Shown: piece by piece, positions 50,647-60,217 of the stretch
Layout: each line of letters opens with the position of its first letter
Numbering within the stretch: the stretch's first letter is position 1
Assembly: GCA_903921365.1 (NCBI GenBank)
Contig: CAIXPS010000217.1
Location: 30,984 to 94,983, forward strand
DNA: 64,000 nucleotides
Direction of reading: 5' to 3'
Source of the DNA: an uncultured bacterium
GTDB taxonomy: Bacteria; Chloroflexota; Anaerolineae; J036; Brachytrichaceae
Translations under genes and position numbers: made by a program
Notes under the pieces: model-generated
What the model saw: only the letters and a program-made list of their open reading frames with translations
Databases searched by the model: none
Told to the model about the DNA's origin: nothing

Positions 50647-53043
50647 ATGAAACCGGACATGACACCAGCCAAACCTGCCGAACGCGTTGTTCTAGCCATA
50701 ATAGTCATCCTCTATATCTGCGCAGGCGTCGTCTATAGCGTCAGCACCCCATTTCTGGACGTGTCTGATGAAGTGCGCCACTATGCAATGGTTGAGCAAC
50801 TGGCGCAGGGTCTGGGGTTGCCAAAACAGGACCCCGCCCATCATGGGTTTTATGAGCAGGAGGGCAGCCAACCCCCACTCTATTACGCGATCATGGCAAT
50901 CATCGCGTTACCCTTCGACCGCGCCGACTTTATGCAACTGGCACAGTTTAACCCGCACGCGCTACTCGGCCGCGCTGACGCAACGAACAACTTCAATCAG
51001 GTGATCCATACCGCAGCGGAAAACTTTCCATGGCATGGGACGGTGCTTGTGGTTCACGTGCTGCGGCTACTCGGTATTCTGATGGGCGCGGTCACGGTTT
51101 TATGCGCCTATGGAATTGCGCGCGGTCTCGTCACCAGCGCGGACGCAGTGAGTCCTCGCGCAAGCCCGGCACAGTCGATGATCCCGCTGGTAGCCGCGGC
51201 ATTAACAGCGTTTAATCCGATGTTCGTGTTCATCATGGCGTCAGTCAACAATGACACGCTGGCGACAATGCTGGGATCGCTCGGCCTCCTGCTGGCGCTG
51301 CGGATCATCACACATCGGCTGACATGGCGAAACGCTGCTGTGCTTGGGCTGGTGATGGGCGCTGCGGCGCTCTCAAAGTCATCAGCGTTAGCGCTTGTGG
51401 GCGTCATCCCCCCGGCCATCTTTGTGAGCGAATGGCTACGCCTGCGATCACAGACGACTACAACCAGCAGGAGAAGAGGAGACGCCGAGCGGGAGAAGGG
51501 GAGAACAGGAGGAGAAGCGAAGGGAGTCATCACCGCTATTCGCGTGGCGCTGCCACCTCTGCTCCTGATGGTTGCCATCGTCGCAGTCACCGCAGGCTGG
51601 TGGTACGCGCGCAACGCCATACTTTACAACGGGGACTTCACCGGCACAACGATGATGGCCGTCATCGCAGGCCCGCGCGACCGGTTGCCGACAGCGCTGG
51701 AGTTGATTAACGAATGGGATGGGTTTCGCAAAGCCTACCTGGGATTGTTCGGCGCGGTAAACATCCCAATGGCGGAATGGACGTACCATGCATTTGATGC
51801 GGTTCTTGTGCTGGCGGGCGTGGGATTGCTCACCAACGGCATTCGCGACTGGGTTTCTCGCAAGCGCGAGCGCGAGCACGGCCTCACAATCGGCGCGCTA
51901 ATGTGCTTTGGCGCTTTTGTCATCGCTTTCGCGGCATTGATCCGCTGGACATCGATCACGCTCGCCAGCCAGGGGCGCCTGCTGTTCCCGGTCATTGCGG
52001 TGATCTCAACGTTTATCGCGCTTGGACTCGGACGGCTGGCAAGTGTGCCCCTGCGTCGCGCCATGAATGCGGTGGTGATTGCATTGTGCGGAGGTCTGGC
52101 TGTCCTCACACTCGCCAGCCCGTGGTTGTACATCCGCCCCGCATATATCACCCCCACCCTGCTGCAAAACGAAACCCAATTGCCTGCGAACATGGTAAAG
52201 ACCGAACTACGCTTCGAAGACGCGATACGCTGGATCGGCTACAAAGTGGAGACGCCTCGCGCGCGCCCCGGCGAGGAGTTCATCGTCACGCTGTACTGGC
52301 AGGGGCTGAAACCGATGACGGCCAACTACAGCGCTTTCATCCGGTTATACGGGCGCGGTGACACACAGGTGGTTCTCCTGGATACCTACCCCGGCGGCGG
52401 CATGTGGCAGACGTCGCGCTGGCAGCCGGGCGAGATCATCGCTGATCGTTATCGCCTGCGCATTCCTGACACTGTCACCAACACACAGTTGATGCCAACC
52501 GCGCTGTGGCTCGATGCCGGTTACTGGAATTTTGACACCAGGGAATTTCTGCAGACCTATGATGGGAACGGCAATCAAACGGGGCGGCAACGCTATGAGG
52601 CTGGGGCTCTCGCATCCATCCAACCGACAACGACTGCCAGTGCGCCCGCGCAGCCACGCCTGGCGGGCGCAACGGCTGCCATCACTGCCATGAAGCAGGC
52701 AGGCTCAAAGCTGGCTGTCACAGTGAACTGGACGGCCACGTTTGATTTCGGTGAGGACTACACCGTCTTTATGCATCTGTTCAACAACAAGGGTGAGAAG
52801 GTAGCACAAGCCGATGGCAGGGCTGCCGGCGGGACATTCTCGGCGCGCTGGTGGCGCAGAGGCGACCAGGTCGAGGACACGCACGTCTTCGACCTGCCGG
52901 CTGAGCTGCCGCCAGGGGAATACACGATTAAATACGGGCTATACAAACCGACAGATGGCGCTCGCATGCCGGGCTTTGACGCATCGGGCCAGCCTATTGG
53001 CGACGCTGCGCTGGCACAGACCGTTACAATACTTCCACGCTGA
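50647..53043 (+). CDS. GT39-like membrane glycosyltransferase with C-terminal beta modules
   Basis: 798 residues. The first 500 have about 11 helices with a GT-C catalytic motif FLDVSDEVRHYAMVEQ near residue 40 and EGSQPPLYYAI. The exported C-terminus has two beta modules (about 520-640 and 675-790); the second carries DYTVFMHLFNNKGE and LPPGEYTIKYGLYK as in the PASTA kinase and the two other glycosyltransferases. A purine-rich, Arg/Glu/Gly-coding insertion (repeat E) lies at about residues 275-296 between helices. It is upstream of rlmB by 23 bases. Confidence 0.85.
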   Translation: MKPDMTPAKPAERVVLAIIVILYICAGVVYSVSTPFLDVSDEVRHYAMVEQLAQGLGLPKQDPAHHGFYEQEGSQPPLYYAIMAIIALPFDRADFMQLAQFNPHALLGRADATNNFNQVIHTAAENFPWHGTVLVVHVLRLLGILMGAVTVLCAYGIARGLVTSADAVSPRASPAQSMIPLVAAALTAFNPMFVFIMASVNNDTLATMLGSLGLLLALRIITHRLTWRNAAVLGLVMGAAALSKSSALALVGVIPPAIFVSEWLRLRSQTTTTSRRRGDAEREKGRTGGEAKGVITAIRVALPPLLLMVAIVAVTAGWWYARNAILYNGDFTGTTMMAVIAGPRDRLPTALELINEWDGFRKAYLGLFGAVNIPMAEWTYHAFDAVLVLAGVGLLTNGIRDWVSRKREREHGLTIGALMCFGAFVIAFAALIRWTSITLASQGRLLFPVIAVISTFIALGLGRLASVPLRRAMNAVVIALCGGLAVLTLASPWLYIRPAYITPTLLQNETQLPANMVKTELRFEDAIRWIGYKVETPRARPGEEFIVTLYWQGLKPMTANYSAFIRLYGRGDTQVVLLDTYPGGGMWQTSRWQPGEIIADRYRLRIPDTVTNTQLMPTALWLDAGYWNFDTREFLQTYDGNGNQTGRQRYEAGALASIQPTTTASAPAQPRLAGATAAITAMKQAGSKLAVTVNWTATFDFGEDYTVFMHLFNNKGEKVAQADGRAAGGTFSARWWRRGDQVEDTHVFDLPAELPPGEYTIKYGLYKPTDGARMPGFDASGQPIGDAALAQTVTILPR
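51473..51526 (+). repeat. Purine-rich repeat E, copy in GT gene
   Basis: An almost all-purine stretch containing GCCGAGCGGGAGAAGGGG, close to GCCAAGCGGGAGAGGGGG at 58254. It is in frame and codes for a highly charged loop. Confidence 0.6.
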
Positions 53044-53066
53044 GCCGCCAAAGAGGTCAAATAATT

Positions 53067-53816
53067 ATGGAACGACTTTATGGGCGTCACGCGGTGCAGG
53101 AATGCCTGCGCGCGCAACGCCGTTCGATCACCAGACTTCTGGTCGCCGATGGCGCGCGCCAGTCGCCCACACTGCGCGAGATAGTGACGCTCGCGGAAAA
53201 CCAGCGCGTTCGCGTCGACGCCGTTCCGCGCCAGACACTCGACGCGATTTCGGATCACACGCATGGCGTGGCGCTCGAAGTATCCGATTACGTCTACAGC
53301 GACCTGGATGACATCCTCGAACTGGCTAAGACGCGGAATGAGCCGCCGTTCATCCTGATCCTGGACACACTGCAGGATCCGCAGAATTTCGGGAACTTGA
53401 TCCGCGCCGCCGATGCCGTTGGCGTGCACGGCGTCATCGTCTCGGAACGGCGCAGCGTGGCAGTCACGCCCGCAGTCGTCAATGCTTCTTCGGGCGCAGT
53501 GGAACACCTGCTGGTGGCGCGCGTCGTCAATCTGGCGCGAACAGTGGACGACCTCAAACAGCGCGACGTATGGACGGCCGCCTTGCAGGACGATCCTCGC
53601 GCGCAAGACCTTTACCACGCTGACCTGCGCGGAGCCCTGGCGCTGATTGTCGGTAACGAGGGCGACGGGGTCAGCCGTCTGTTGCGTGACAAGTCTGACT
53701 ACCTGCTCAGGCTGCCCATGCGCGGACATGTGGAATCGCTGAACGCCTCCGTAGCAGGCGCCGTAGCGTTATACGAAGCATTGCGACAACGAGCGCCCGC
53801 GGCTCCCCGGCTATAA
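53067..53816 (+). CDS. rlmB: 23S rRNA 2'-O-methyltransferase RlmB-like (SPOUT/TrmH)
   Basis: 249 residues. The N-terminal substrate-binding domain (about 1-80, YGRHAVQECLRA) precedes a SPOUT methyltransferase domain with the three knot motifs: LDTLQDPQNFGNLIRAAD (about 97), ALIVGNEGDGVSRLL (about 192) and LPMRGHVESLNASVAGAVA (about 213). It uses S-adenosylmethionine to methylate the ribose of a guanosine in 23S rRNA; the family also includes other rRNA/tRNA 2'-O-methylases, so the exact site is inferred. AAAGAGG precedes ATG 53067. Confidence 0.92.
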   Translation: MERLYGRHAVQECLRAQRRSITRLLVADGARQSPTLREIVTLAENQRVRVDAVPRQTLDAISDHTHGVALEVSDYVYSDLDDILELAKTRNEPPFILILDTLQDPQNFGNLIRAADAVGVHGVIVSERRSVAVTPAVVNASSGAVEHLLVARVVNLARTVDDLKQRDVWTAALQDDPRAQDLYHADLRGALALIVGNEGDGVSRLLRDKSDYLLRLPMRGHVESLNASVAGAVALYEALRQRAPAAPRL

Positions 53817-53817
53817 T
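53812..53817 (+). promoter_or_regulatory. -10 hexamer TATAAT, leaderless context (argS)
   Basis: A perfect TATAAT overlapping the end of rlmB ends 8 nt before the argS ATG at 53826. No ribosome binding site. Confidence 0.6.
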
Positions 53818-53825
53818 CTGGCCCT

Positions 53826-55625
53826 ATGATCCGGGAACAACTTAAAAGCCACATCACGCGGGCAATCCAGGCTGCCCAGGCCGCTGGCGACCTGCCACCG
53901 TTTGAGATACCCGCCTTTACGGTCGATCACCCACGCCAGGCCAACGTCGCCGACTACGCCGTGTCAATTGCCATGCAACTCGCGCGCATCGCGAAGCTGC
54001 CTCCGGCGCAGATTGCCCAGGCCATCGTCAAACGTCTCGAACTCGAGGGCGCCGCCACGGTGGAACTGGCCGGTCCGTATATCAACTTCCGCCTGTCACC
54101 GCAGTATTTGACGAAACAGGTTTCCGCGATCCTTGACGCCGGCAAGCAGTGGGGCAACATCGACATCGGCGCTGGTAAGCGCATCCAGGTGGAGCATGGC
54201 AGCGCAAATCCCACCGGCCCGCTCACTGTCGCCGCGGGCCGAAATGTGGTCATTGGCGATACGCTTGCCAATGCATTAAGCGCAGCGGGCTATGACGTGC
54301 AACGCGAATGGTACGTCAACGACGCCGGCAACCAGATCCGCCACTTCGGCGAGAGCGTGTATGCGCGTTATGCGCAGCAGCTCGGGCGCGACGAGCCATT
54401 CCCGGAAGATGGCTACAAAGGCGACTACATCGGCGACATTGCGAAGAGTATCATCGAGGTGGACGGCGACAAGCACCTCAGCCTGCCCCGCGACGAGGCG
54501 CGCCGCACACTCGGCAAGATCGGTATCGACGCCATCATGGACAGCGTCAGGGCCTCGCTGTTGCGCGTGGGCATTCGCCACGACAACTTCTTCTCAGAGC
54601 GCAGCTTGCACGAAAGCGGTCAGTTCGAGCGCGTGCTGCCTATCCTGCGCGAGAAGAACCTGCTGGTCGAATACGACGATGCGCTCTGGTTCAGCGAAGA
54701 CGGCAGCCCGATCCGGAAAGGTGAAACCCGCAAACCACGACATGACTCCACCGACGCGCCCGCGGAGACAGACGAGGTCGTGAATGACAATAAGGGAGCT
54801 GTGCAAGTCGTCGTGATCCGGTCGCCCAGGGTCATCGCTGAGCCTGCCGAACGCCCCACCTACTTCGCGAGCGATATCGCCTATGTGTGGAACAAGCTGG
54901 TGTTACGAGGTTTTGACCGCGCCATCTACGTCTGGGGCGAGGATCACCAGGGCGATGTGCCGCGCTTGATGGCTGTGACGAAGGCGCTCGGCCTGGATGC
55001 CAACCGGGTCGTGCTGCTGATCTATCGCTTCATCACCCTGATGCGCAACGGTCAGGAAGTGCGCATGGGCAAGCGCTCCGGCAATATCGTGACACTCGAC
55101 GACGTGGTCGACGAAGTCGGCGCAGACGCCACGCGCTTCGTATTATTGTCCCGCACAATTGACACCAAGATCGTCTTCGATCTCGACCTGGTGAAAAAAC
55201 AGTCCGACGAAAACCCGGTCTATTACGTCCAGTATGCACACGCGCGCATTTGCTCCATTCTGCGCAAAGCCGCAGAGGAGATTGGAGAATCGAGATTAGA
55301 GATTGGTTCAAAACTCCCTGGTGAAATCTCAAATCTCAAATCTCAAACCTCTCTTTACGAGCATCCCAGTGAACTTGCGCTCATCCGCAAGCTGCTCGAA
55401 CTTGAGGAAGTGGTGGATCTGGTGGCGACACAGTTGCAGCCGCATCACCTGCCGGCCTACGCACAGAGCCTGGCGACGACCTTCAGCGCGTTCTATCGCG
55501 ACTGTCACGTCCTCGGCGAGGCGCCCGAAGTCACCGCTGCCCGGCTCAGGCTGGTGCGGGCGACCCAGGCGACGCTAGCCAACACCCTTGCGCTGATGGG
55601 GATGAGCGCCCCGGAGAAGATGTAA
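53826..55625 (+). CDS. argS: Arginyl-tRNA synthetase
   Basis: 599 residues; charges tRNA-Arg with arginine. The N-terminal Add-1 domain (about 1-110), the HIGH-type motif [14 protein letters not shown] (about 123-136), [11 protein letters not shown], and the KMSKS-type [13 protein letters not shown] (about 415-427) are present, followed by the DALR anticodon-binding domain ending the protein. Two segments are unusual: a polar stretch of about 30 residues after SPIRKG (about 300-330), and a repeat-derived stretch (repeat D, about 486-510) between the KMSKS region and DALR domain. The frame stays open through both. The dcd gene overlaps its stop by one base. Confidence 0.95.
   Translation: MIREQLKSHITRAIQAAQAAGDLPPFEIPAFTVDHPRQANVADYAVSIAMQLARIAKLPPAQIAQAIVKRLELEGAATVELAGPYINFRLSPQYLTKQVSAILDAGKQWGNIDIGAGKRIQVEHGSANPTGPLTVAAGRNVVIGDTLANALSAAGYDVQREWYVNDAGNQIRHFGESVYARYAQQLGRDEPFPEDGYKGDYIGDIAKSIIEVDGDKHLSLPRDEARRTLGKIGIDAIMDSVRASLLRVGIRHDNFFSERSLHESGQFERVLPILREKNLLVEYDDALWFSEDGSPIRKGETRKPRHDSTDAPAETDEVVNDNKGAVQVVVIRSPRVIAEPAERPTYFASDIAYVWNKLVLRGFDRAIYVWGEDHQGDVPRLMAVTKALGLDANRVVLLIYRFITLMRNGQEVRMGKRSGNIVTLDDVVDEVGADATRFVLLSRTIDTKIVFDLDLVKKQSDENPVYYVQYAHARICSILRKAAEEIGESRLEIGSKLPGEISNLKSQTSLYEHPSELALIRKLLELEEVVDLVATQLQPHHLPAYAQSLATTFSAFYRDCHVLGEAPEVTAARLRLVRATQATLANTLALMGMSAPEKM
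55280..55353 (+). repeat. Inverted repeat D (GAGATT type) inside argS
   Basis: GAGATTAGAGATTGG is followed 20 bases later by AAATCTCAAATCTCAAATCTC; the two sides can pair into a hairpin. It codes for ESRLEIGSK and [10 protein letters not shown] in frame. AT-rich against a GC-rich gene. Confidence 0.8.
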
Positions 55626-56185
55626 TGGGCATCAAACCCGATCACTGGATACGCCGCATGGCGCTGGAGCACCGCATGATCGAGCCCTACGTGGAGGGCT
55701 CAGTCCGGAGCGGCGTGGTCAGCTTCGGATTGTCCTCGTATGGCTACGACATCCGCATCAGCAATGAGTTTAAGATATTCACTAACGTCAACTCGGCGGT
55801 GGTTGATCCTAAAAACTTCGACCCGGCGTCGTTCGTGGATTACAAGGGCGATGTGTGCATCATCCCTCCCAACTCGTTCGTGCTCAGCCGCACGGTCGAG
55901 TACTTCCGCATCCCGCGCGATGTGCTCGTTATCTGTTTGGGGAAAAGCACCTATGCCCGTTGTGGATTGATCGTCAACGTGACGCCGCTCGAACCGGAAT
56001 GGGAGGGGCACCTAACGCTCGAGATCAGCAACACCACCCCGCTGCCGGCGAAGGTATACGCCAATGAAGGCATCTCGCAGTTGCTGTTCCTGGGCGCGGA
56101 TGGTGAGTGCGAGCGCAGCTACAAGGACAAGAAGGGCAAGTACCAGGGGCAGGAAACCATTACACTGCCAAAGATTGAGAAGTAA
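55625..56185 (+). CDS. dcd: dCTP deaminase
   Basis: 186 residues of the trimeric dCTP deaminase/dUTPase fold. Visible motifs are SSYGYDIR (about 37-44), the catalytic [10 protein letters not shown] (about 107-116, Arg and Ser), [18 protein letters not shown] with the active-site Glu, and the C-terminal KGKYQGQ that closes over the triphosphate. It produces dUTP from dCTP for thymidylate synthesis. The bifunctional form (giving dUMP) cannot be excluded. The start overlaps the argS stop (TAATG). Confidence 0.94.
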   Translation: MGIKPDHWIRRMALEHRMIEPYVEGSVRSGVVSFGLSSYGYDIRISNEFKIFTNVNSAVVDPKNFDPASFVDYKGDVCIIPPNSFVLSRTVEYFRIPRDVLVICLGKSTYARCGLIVNVTPLEPEWEGHLTLEISNTTPLPAKVYANEGISQLLFLGADGECERSYKDKKGKYQGQETITLPKIEK

Positions 56186-56263
56186 GCAGTCAGAACGGGC
56201 AGGGATGCCGGTGTTCCGTGGGGTGATCACGCCCACAGCACCCATTCGCGCACACATTAACAA

Positions 56264-59200
56264 ATGAGCCAAACCAGTAGCGCAGAATTCTTGAAACAGG
56301 CTTATGCCAATAACTGGCAAAGCTACCTTGCCTCACTGCAGCCAGCCTACCCCCACACCTGGGACATCTGTGTATTAACGGCGGGTGACGAACATCAAGC
56401 TGCGATGTGCCGTCGCCAACTGGAGCGGCGCCGCGAAGAAGGCCTGTTGCCAACGCACACCAGTTTTCTCGTGGTGAGCGACCCGGATGGCCGGCGCAAT
56501 GGATCGGGGACAGCCATACTGCGCGTGCTGGCAAAACTGAAGGCGGAATTTCCCCTGTCTGGTTCATCGCGTATTTTGATCATTCAGTCCGGTGGAGACT
56601 CGCGCCGTCTGCCGCAGTACTCCGTCATTGGCAAGCTGTTTGCGCGCCTCCCGCGTGAACTACCGGATGGGCGAGCATCGACGCTGTTTGATGAATTCTT
56701 AATCAGCTTAAGCGGGCTGGTCGGCGAGTTGGAACCAGGAGTCCTGATCGCCTCTGGCGATGTGCTGTTGATATTCGATCGTCTGCAGTTGTCTCTGCGG
56801 CGACGCGGCGTAACAGGTGTTACGACCAGCGCATCTGTCGAAATGGGGATGCAACACGGGGTGTACGCGCGCTACTCCGGCAGCCAGCGTATCCGCGCCT
56901 ACCTTCACAAGCCCACACTGAATCAGATGCAGCAATGGGAAGTGTTAGCGCCTGACGGCAACGTTCAGGTTGACACAGGTTTAGTCTGGCTGGATGCGCA
57001 AGCAACATGGCTATTCACCGCACTGACGGAGCACGAGAGTATCGCGAGAATATGCGATCCTCGTGCAAATGACGGCCCAACTGACGGAACGTCAGCAACG
57101 TCAGAATCAACGCTCAATTTCTACGGCGATCTATTGCTCCCTTTGGCGGAATCGACGCAACTCTCAAGTTACCTGACAGATGCCACCGATGGACCGGCAT
57201 CACCAGACGCACAAGCGGCGCGCAAGGTGCTCTGGGAGCGCCTGCGCGGTTTGTCTTTCAATACCGAACAACTGCAACCGGCGATGTTCGCGCATTTTGG
57301 TTCGAGTCAGGAATACTGGCAGACCCTTGCCGGCGATACGGTGCTGCGAGAAGTGTGTGGATGGACTACACGCACCTCATCATGGCCTGAAAAAACCGGT
57401 TCTGATCGTCTCATCTTGATTAACTCAGCCCTCGACGACGACACAGACGACACAGACATCGCTGCAGATTTCACGCAGCCTGTGCTGCTCATTGACAGCC
57501 ATGTGAGCGGGCGACTCATTTGCCAGGGCGCAGCAATGATCGCCAACACATGCGCGCGCGTGCCAATCTCTCTGCTTCCCGACACCGTGGTGCATCAGAC
57601 TGTTCTGAAAAACGGGTTCGTCACGCGCGTCTACGGAATGCGCGACGATCCCAAACGCGCCATCGACGCAGCCACAGGGTCCTTTATGAACAGACCCTGG
57701 TCTGAATGGCTGACCCAGGCTCAACTCCACAAAAATCCCGCTGTGCTGTGGCCTGAGTCCGACGGCCTGCAACCTGCAGAGCGCGCGCTTTGGAATGCCA
57801 GACTGTACCCCGTCTGTGCCAATCGTGACGACAGCCTGCGCTTGTCCCTGCTCCTGCAAACTCCATCCGCACTGGCTGCGCAAGCCGAATGGTTAGCGTC
57901 GCCTCGCATGTCCCTCCGTGAGAGTTTCGCCTGCGCCGATAACGACGCGGTTCTGCAGGATATCAGCGCGGTTGAGGACCTCGTAGCGGCGCATCGTTTT
58001 TATACCGCTATCCTGCGCGAGACGCCCGCGGCTCAAGCCGGCAAAAAACTCGGCGTCATGAAGTCCTCGATCTTGCGCAGAAGCGAACTTGTAAGCGAAT
58101 GGTTGGAGCGACAAGACCCAGTGGCACAATTGCGCAGTTACCAGGCGCTCGCGGTTGCATCTGGGCAGCCGCGTTATCAGGAGCGCGCTTTCGCCACTTT
58201 GGCAACGTTAGTCCGGTCAAGGCAGAGCCGCCAAGCGGGAGCGGAGGAGCCGCCAAGCGGGAGAGGGGGAGGCGCCAAGCGGGAGCGGAGGGGGCAACGC
58301 GTTCGGGTTGACGCGGCTGCGCGGATCGACTTCGGCGGCGGATGGACGGATACACCCCCTTACAGCATCGAACGCGGGGGAACCGTGTTGAATGCCGCTC
58401 TTTTGCTGCGGGATCCGCGAAGCCAAGAATTGCGCCACCCAATCACGGCAGAAGCGATCATGCTCGATGAGCCCAGGCTTGTGATCGAGGGGCTTGACAT
58501 TGAGATGTCGATTGAGCCAGAGTATTGCGGAGAGTTGCTGGCCTATGCCAATCCCGCGGACCCATTCGCGCTGCACAAGGCCGCGCTCGTGATGCGGGAA
58601 ATTGTGCCCGGTAACACCGATCCGCACCGACCGGTCGCTGATCTGATGCGGGAAATCGGCTATGGCATCCAGGTCAAAACACAGACGTTCATCCCGCGCG
58701 GGTCTGGATTAGGCACAAGCTCTATCCTGGCTGGCGCTTTACTGGCATGCCTCGGCCAGATCACGGGGAACCCGGCAAGTCAGGAACAGCTCTACGATGA
58801 GGTATTAGCGCTCGAACAGATGCTCACCACCGGGGGCGGCTGGCAGGATCAGGTGGGCGGGCTGCTGGGCGGCATAAAACTCGTCACGTCAGAACCCGGT
58901 TTTCCACAGATCATCCGCGCGCAGCCGCTTCACCTGTCTGCGCAGACCACAGAGGAACTGGCCAATCGGCTGTTGCTTGTGTACACCGGGCAGCAGCGGC
59001 TGGCTAAAAACCTACTTCGCATGATGGTAACGAAATGGATGTCCCGCGAACCGCATGTCGCGCAGTCATTGCATGAGATTGCACATCTGGCGCGTGAAAT
59101 GAGCCTTGCCCTCCAAGCCGGCGACATCAACAGCTTCGGCGAACTGGTAGGCAGGCATTGGCAGATTAACAAGCGCATGGATCCCGGCTGCACGAATCCG

Positions 59201-59431
59201 TTTATCGACAGGTTGTTCACGCTGGCGCAACCCTACATCAATGGTGGGAAGCTCAGTGGCGCCGGCGGCGGCGGATTCGCGATTATGATTGCCCGCAGTA
59301 TAGAATCACGACTGGATCTGGATGCTCTTCTGGCGTCGCGATATCAGGACACGCCGGTTGCGATATGGGATTGCGCAGTGCCAGAGGCCGGCATGACATC
59401 AACAAACAAATCGATTAAGTCCAGCAGGTAA
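56264..59431 (+). CDS. Fused L-fucokinase / fucose-1-phosphate guanylyltransferase (FKP-like)
   Basis: 1055 residues combining two steps of fucose salvage. The N-terminal half resembles the L-fucose-1-P guanylyltransferase (fucokinase family) domain: FLVVSDPDGRRNGSGTA (about 67-83) and ILIIQSGGDSRRLPQYSVIGK, with a left-handed helix region later. The C-terminal half (from about 680) is a GHMP kinase: ARIDFGGGWTDTPPY, the phosphate loop PRGSGLGTSSILAGALL and the C-terminal LSGAGGGGFA. GDP-fucose would feed surface glycans. The linker (about 650-680) is a run of repeat E. It opens a likely operon with the CDP-sugar genes; rfbF follows 6 bases later. Confidence 0.87.
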   Translation: MSQTSSAEFLKQAYANNWQSYLASLQPAYPHTWDICVLTAGDEHQAAMCRRQLERRREEGLLPTHTSFLVVSDPDGRRNGSGTAILRVLAKLKAEFPLSGSSRILIIQSGGDSRRLPQYSVIGKLFARLPRELPDGRASTLFDEFLISLSGLVGELEPGVLIASGDVLLIFDRLQLSLRRRGVTGVTTSASVEMGMQHGVYARYSGSQRIRAYLHKPTLNQMQQWEVLAPDGNVQVDTGLVWLDAQATWLFTALTEHESIARICDPRANDGPTDGTSATSESTLNFYGDLLLPLAESTQLSSYLTDATDGPASPDAQAARKVLWERLRGLSFNTEQLQPAMFAHFGSSQEYWQTLAGDTVLREVCGWTTRTSSWPEKTGSDRLILINSALDDDTDDTDIAADFTQPVLLIDSHVSGRLICQGAAMIANTCARVPISLLPDTVVHQTVLKNGFVTRVYGMRDDPKRAIDAATGSFMNRPWSEWLTQAQLHKNPAVLWPESDGLQPAERALWNARLYPVCANRDDSLRLSLLLQTPSALAAQAEWLASPRMSLRESFACADNDAVLQDISAVEDLVAAHRFYTAILRETPAAQAGKKLGVMKSSILRRSELVSEWLERQDPVAQLRSYQALAVASGQPRYQERAFATLATLVRSRQSRQAGAEEPPSGRGGGAKRERRGQRVRVDAAARIDFGGGWTDTPPYSIERGGTVLNAALLLRDPRSQELRHPITAEAIMLDEPRLVIEGLDIEMSIEPEYCGELLAYANPADPFALHKAALVMREIVPGNTDPHRPVADLMREIGYGIQVKTQTFIPRGSGLGTSSILAGALLACLGQITGNPASQEQLYDEVLALEQMLTTGGGWQDQVGGLLGGIKLVTSEPGFPQIIRAQPLHLSAQTTEELANRLLLVYTGQQRLAKNLLRMMVTKWMSREPHVAQSLHEIAHLAREMSLALQAGDINSFGELVGRHWQINKRMDPGCTNPFIDRLFTLAQPYINGGKLSGAGGGGFAIMIARSIESRLDLDALLASRYQDTPVAIWDCAVPEAGMTSTNKSIKSSR
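58217..58297 (+). repeat. Repeat E, threefold copy in FKP linker
   Basis: GCCAAGCGGGAG followed by G/A-rich sequence occurs three times in tandem (around 58229, 58253 and 58275). It codes for an Arg/Gly/Glu-rich linker exactly between the two enzyme halves. Confidence 0.8.
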
Positions 59432-59437
59432 ACAACC

Positions 59438-60217
59438 ATGAAAACTATCATCTTGTGTGGTGGTCAGGGGACGCGCTTGCGCGAGGAAACCGAATACAGG
59501 CCAAAGCCGCTGGTGGATGTGGGCGGCCGGCCTATCCTTTGGCACATCATGAAGCTGTATGCGCACTACAGCCACAGAGATTTCGTGCTATGCCTCGGTT
59601 ATCGCGGCAACATGATAAAGGATTACTTCCTGAATTACGAAGCCATGAATAGTGATTTCACGATATCACTGGGCAGGCAGAGCAAAATCGACTATCACGA
59701 TGAACATCGCGAGCAGGAATTTAAGGTCACTCTGGCAGATACCGGGCTTGACGCCATGACGGGCGCGCGCATCAAACGCGTCGCGCGCTACATGGACGAC
59801 GACATCTTCATGGTCACGTATGGGGATGGCGTCAGCAACGTCGATATCGGTGCGCTCGTTGCATTCCACAAATCCCACGGCCGGCTTGCGACAGTTACAA
59901 CTGTGCAGCCGCATTCACGTTTCGGCGTCCTGGACGTGGACACACAGGGACAGGTGACCAGCTTCACTGAGAAACCACGCATGAGCGGCTGGGCAAGCGC
60001 AGGGTTCTTTGTATTCAACCGCAAGGTGCTTGACTACATCAGCGACGATCCTGCGTGTATTCTGGAGCGGGAACCCATCGAAAACCTGTGCCGGGAAGGT
60101 CAGCTTATGGCTTATCAGCACAACGGATTCTTCTATGCAATGGACACTTATCGCGAGTATCTCTACCTCAATGACCTGTGGAACGCCGGAAAGGCGCCGT
60201 GGAAAATATGGGAGTGA
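59438..60217 (+). CDS. rfbF: Glucose-1-phosphate cytidylyltransferase
   Basis: 259 residues; makes CDP-glucose from CTP and glucose-1-phosphate. The N-terminal [19 protein letters not shown] (about 8-26; given as its [10 protein letters not shown] core) is the CTP-binding loop specific to RfbF, with [16 protein letters not shown] next. [10 protein letters not shown] carries the metal Asp, and [18 protein letters not shown] the sugar site. First step of CDP-3,6-dideoxyhexose synthesis. It follows the fucokinase gene by 6 bases and overlaps rfbG by 10. Confidence 0.94.
   Translation: MKTIILCGGQGTRLREETEYRPKPLVDVGGRPILWHIMKLYAHYSHRDFVLCLGYRGNMIKDYFLNYEAMNSDFTISLGRQSKIDYHDEHREQEFKVTLADTGLDAMTGARIKRVARYMDDDIFMVTYGDGVSNVDIGALVAFHKSHGRLATVTTVQPHSRFGVLDVDTQGQVTSFTEKPRMSGWASAGFFVFNRKVLDYISDDPACILEREPIENLCREGQLMAYQHNGFFYAMDTYREYLYLNDLWNAGKAPWKIWE

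Noticed and set aside
60178..60207. Earlier start of rfbG
   Set aside because: It would lengthen the overlap with rfbF to 40 bases and add residues ahead of the NAD loop not expected in the family.
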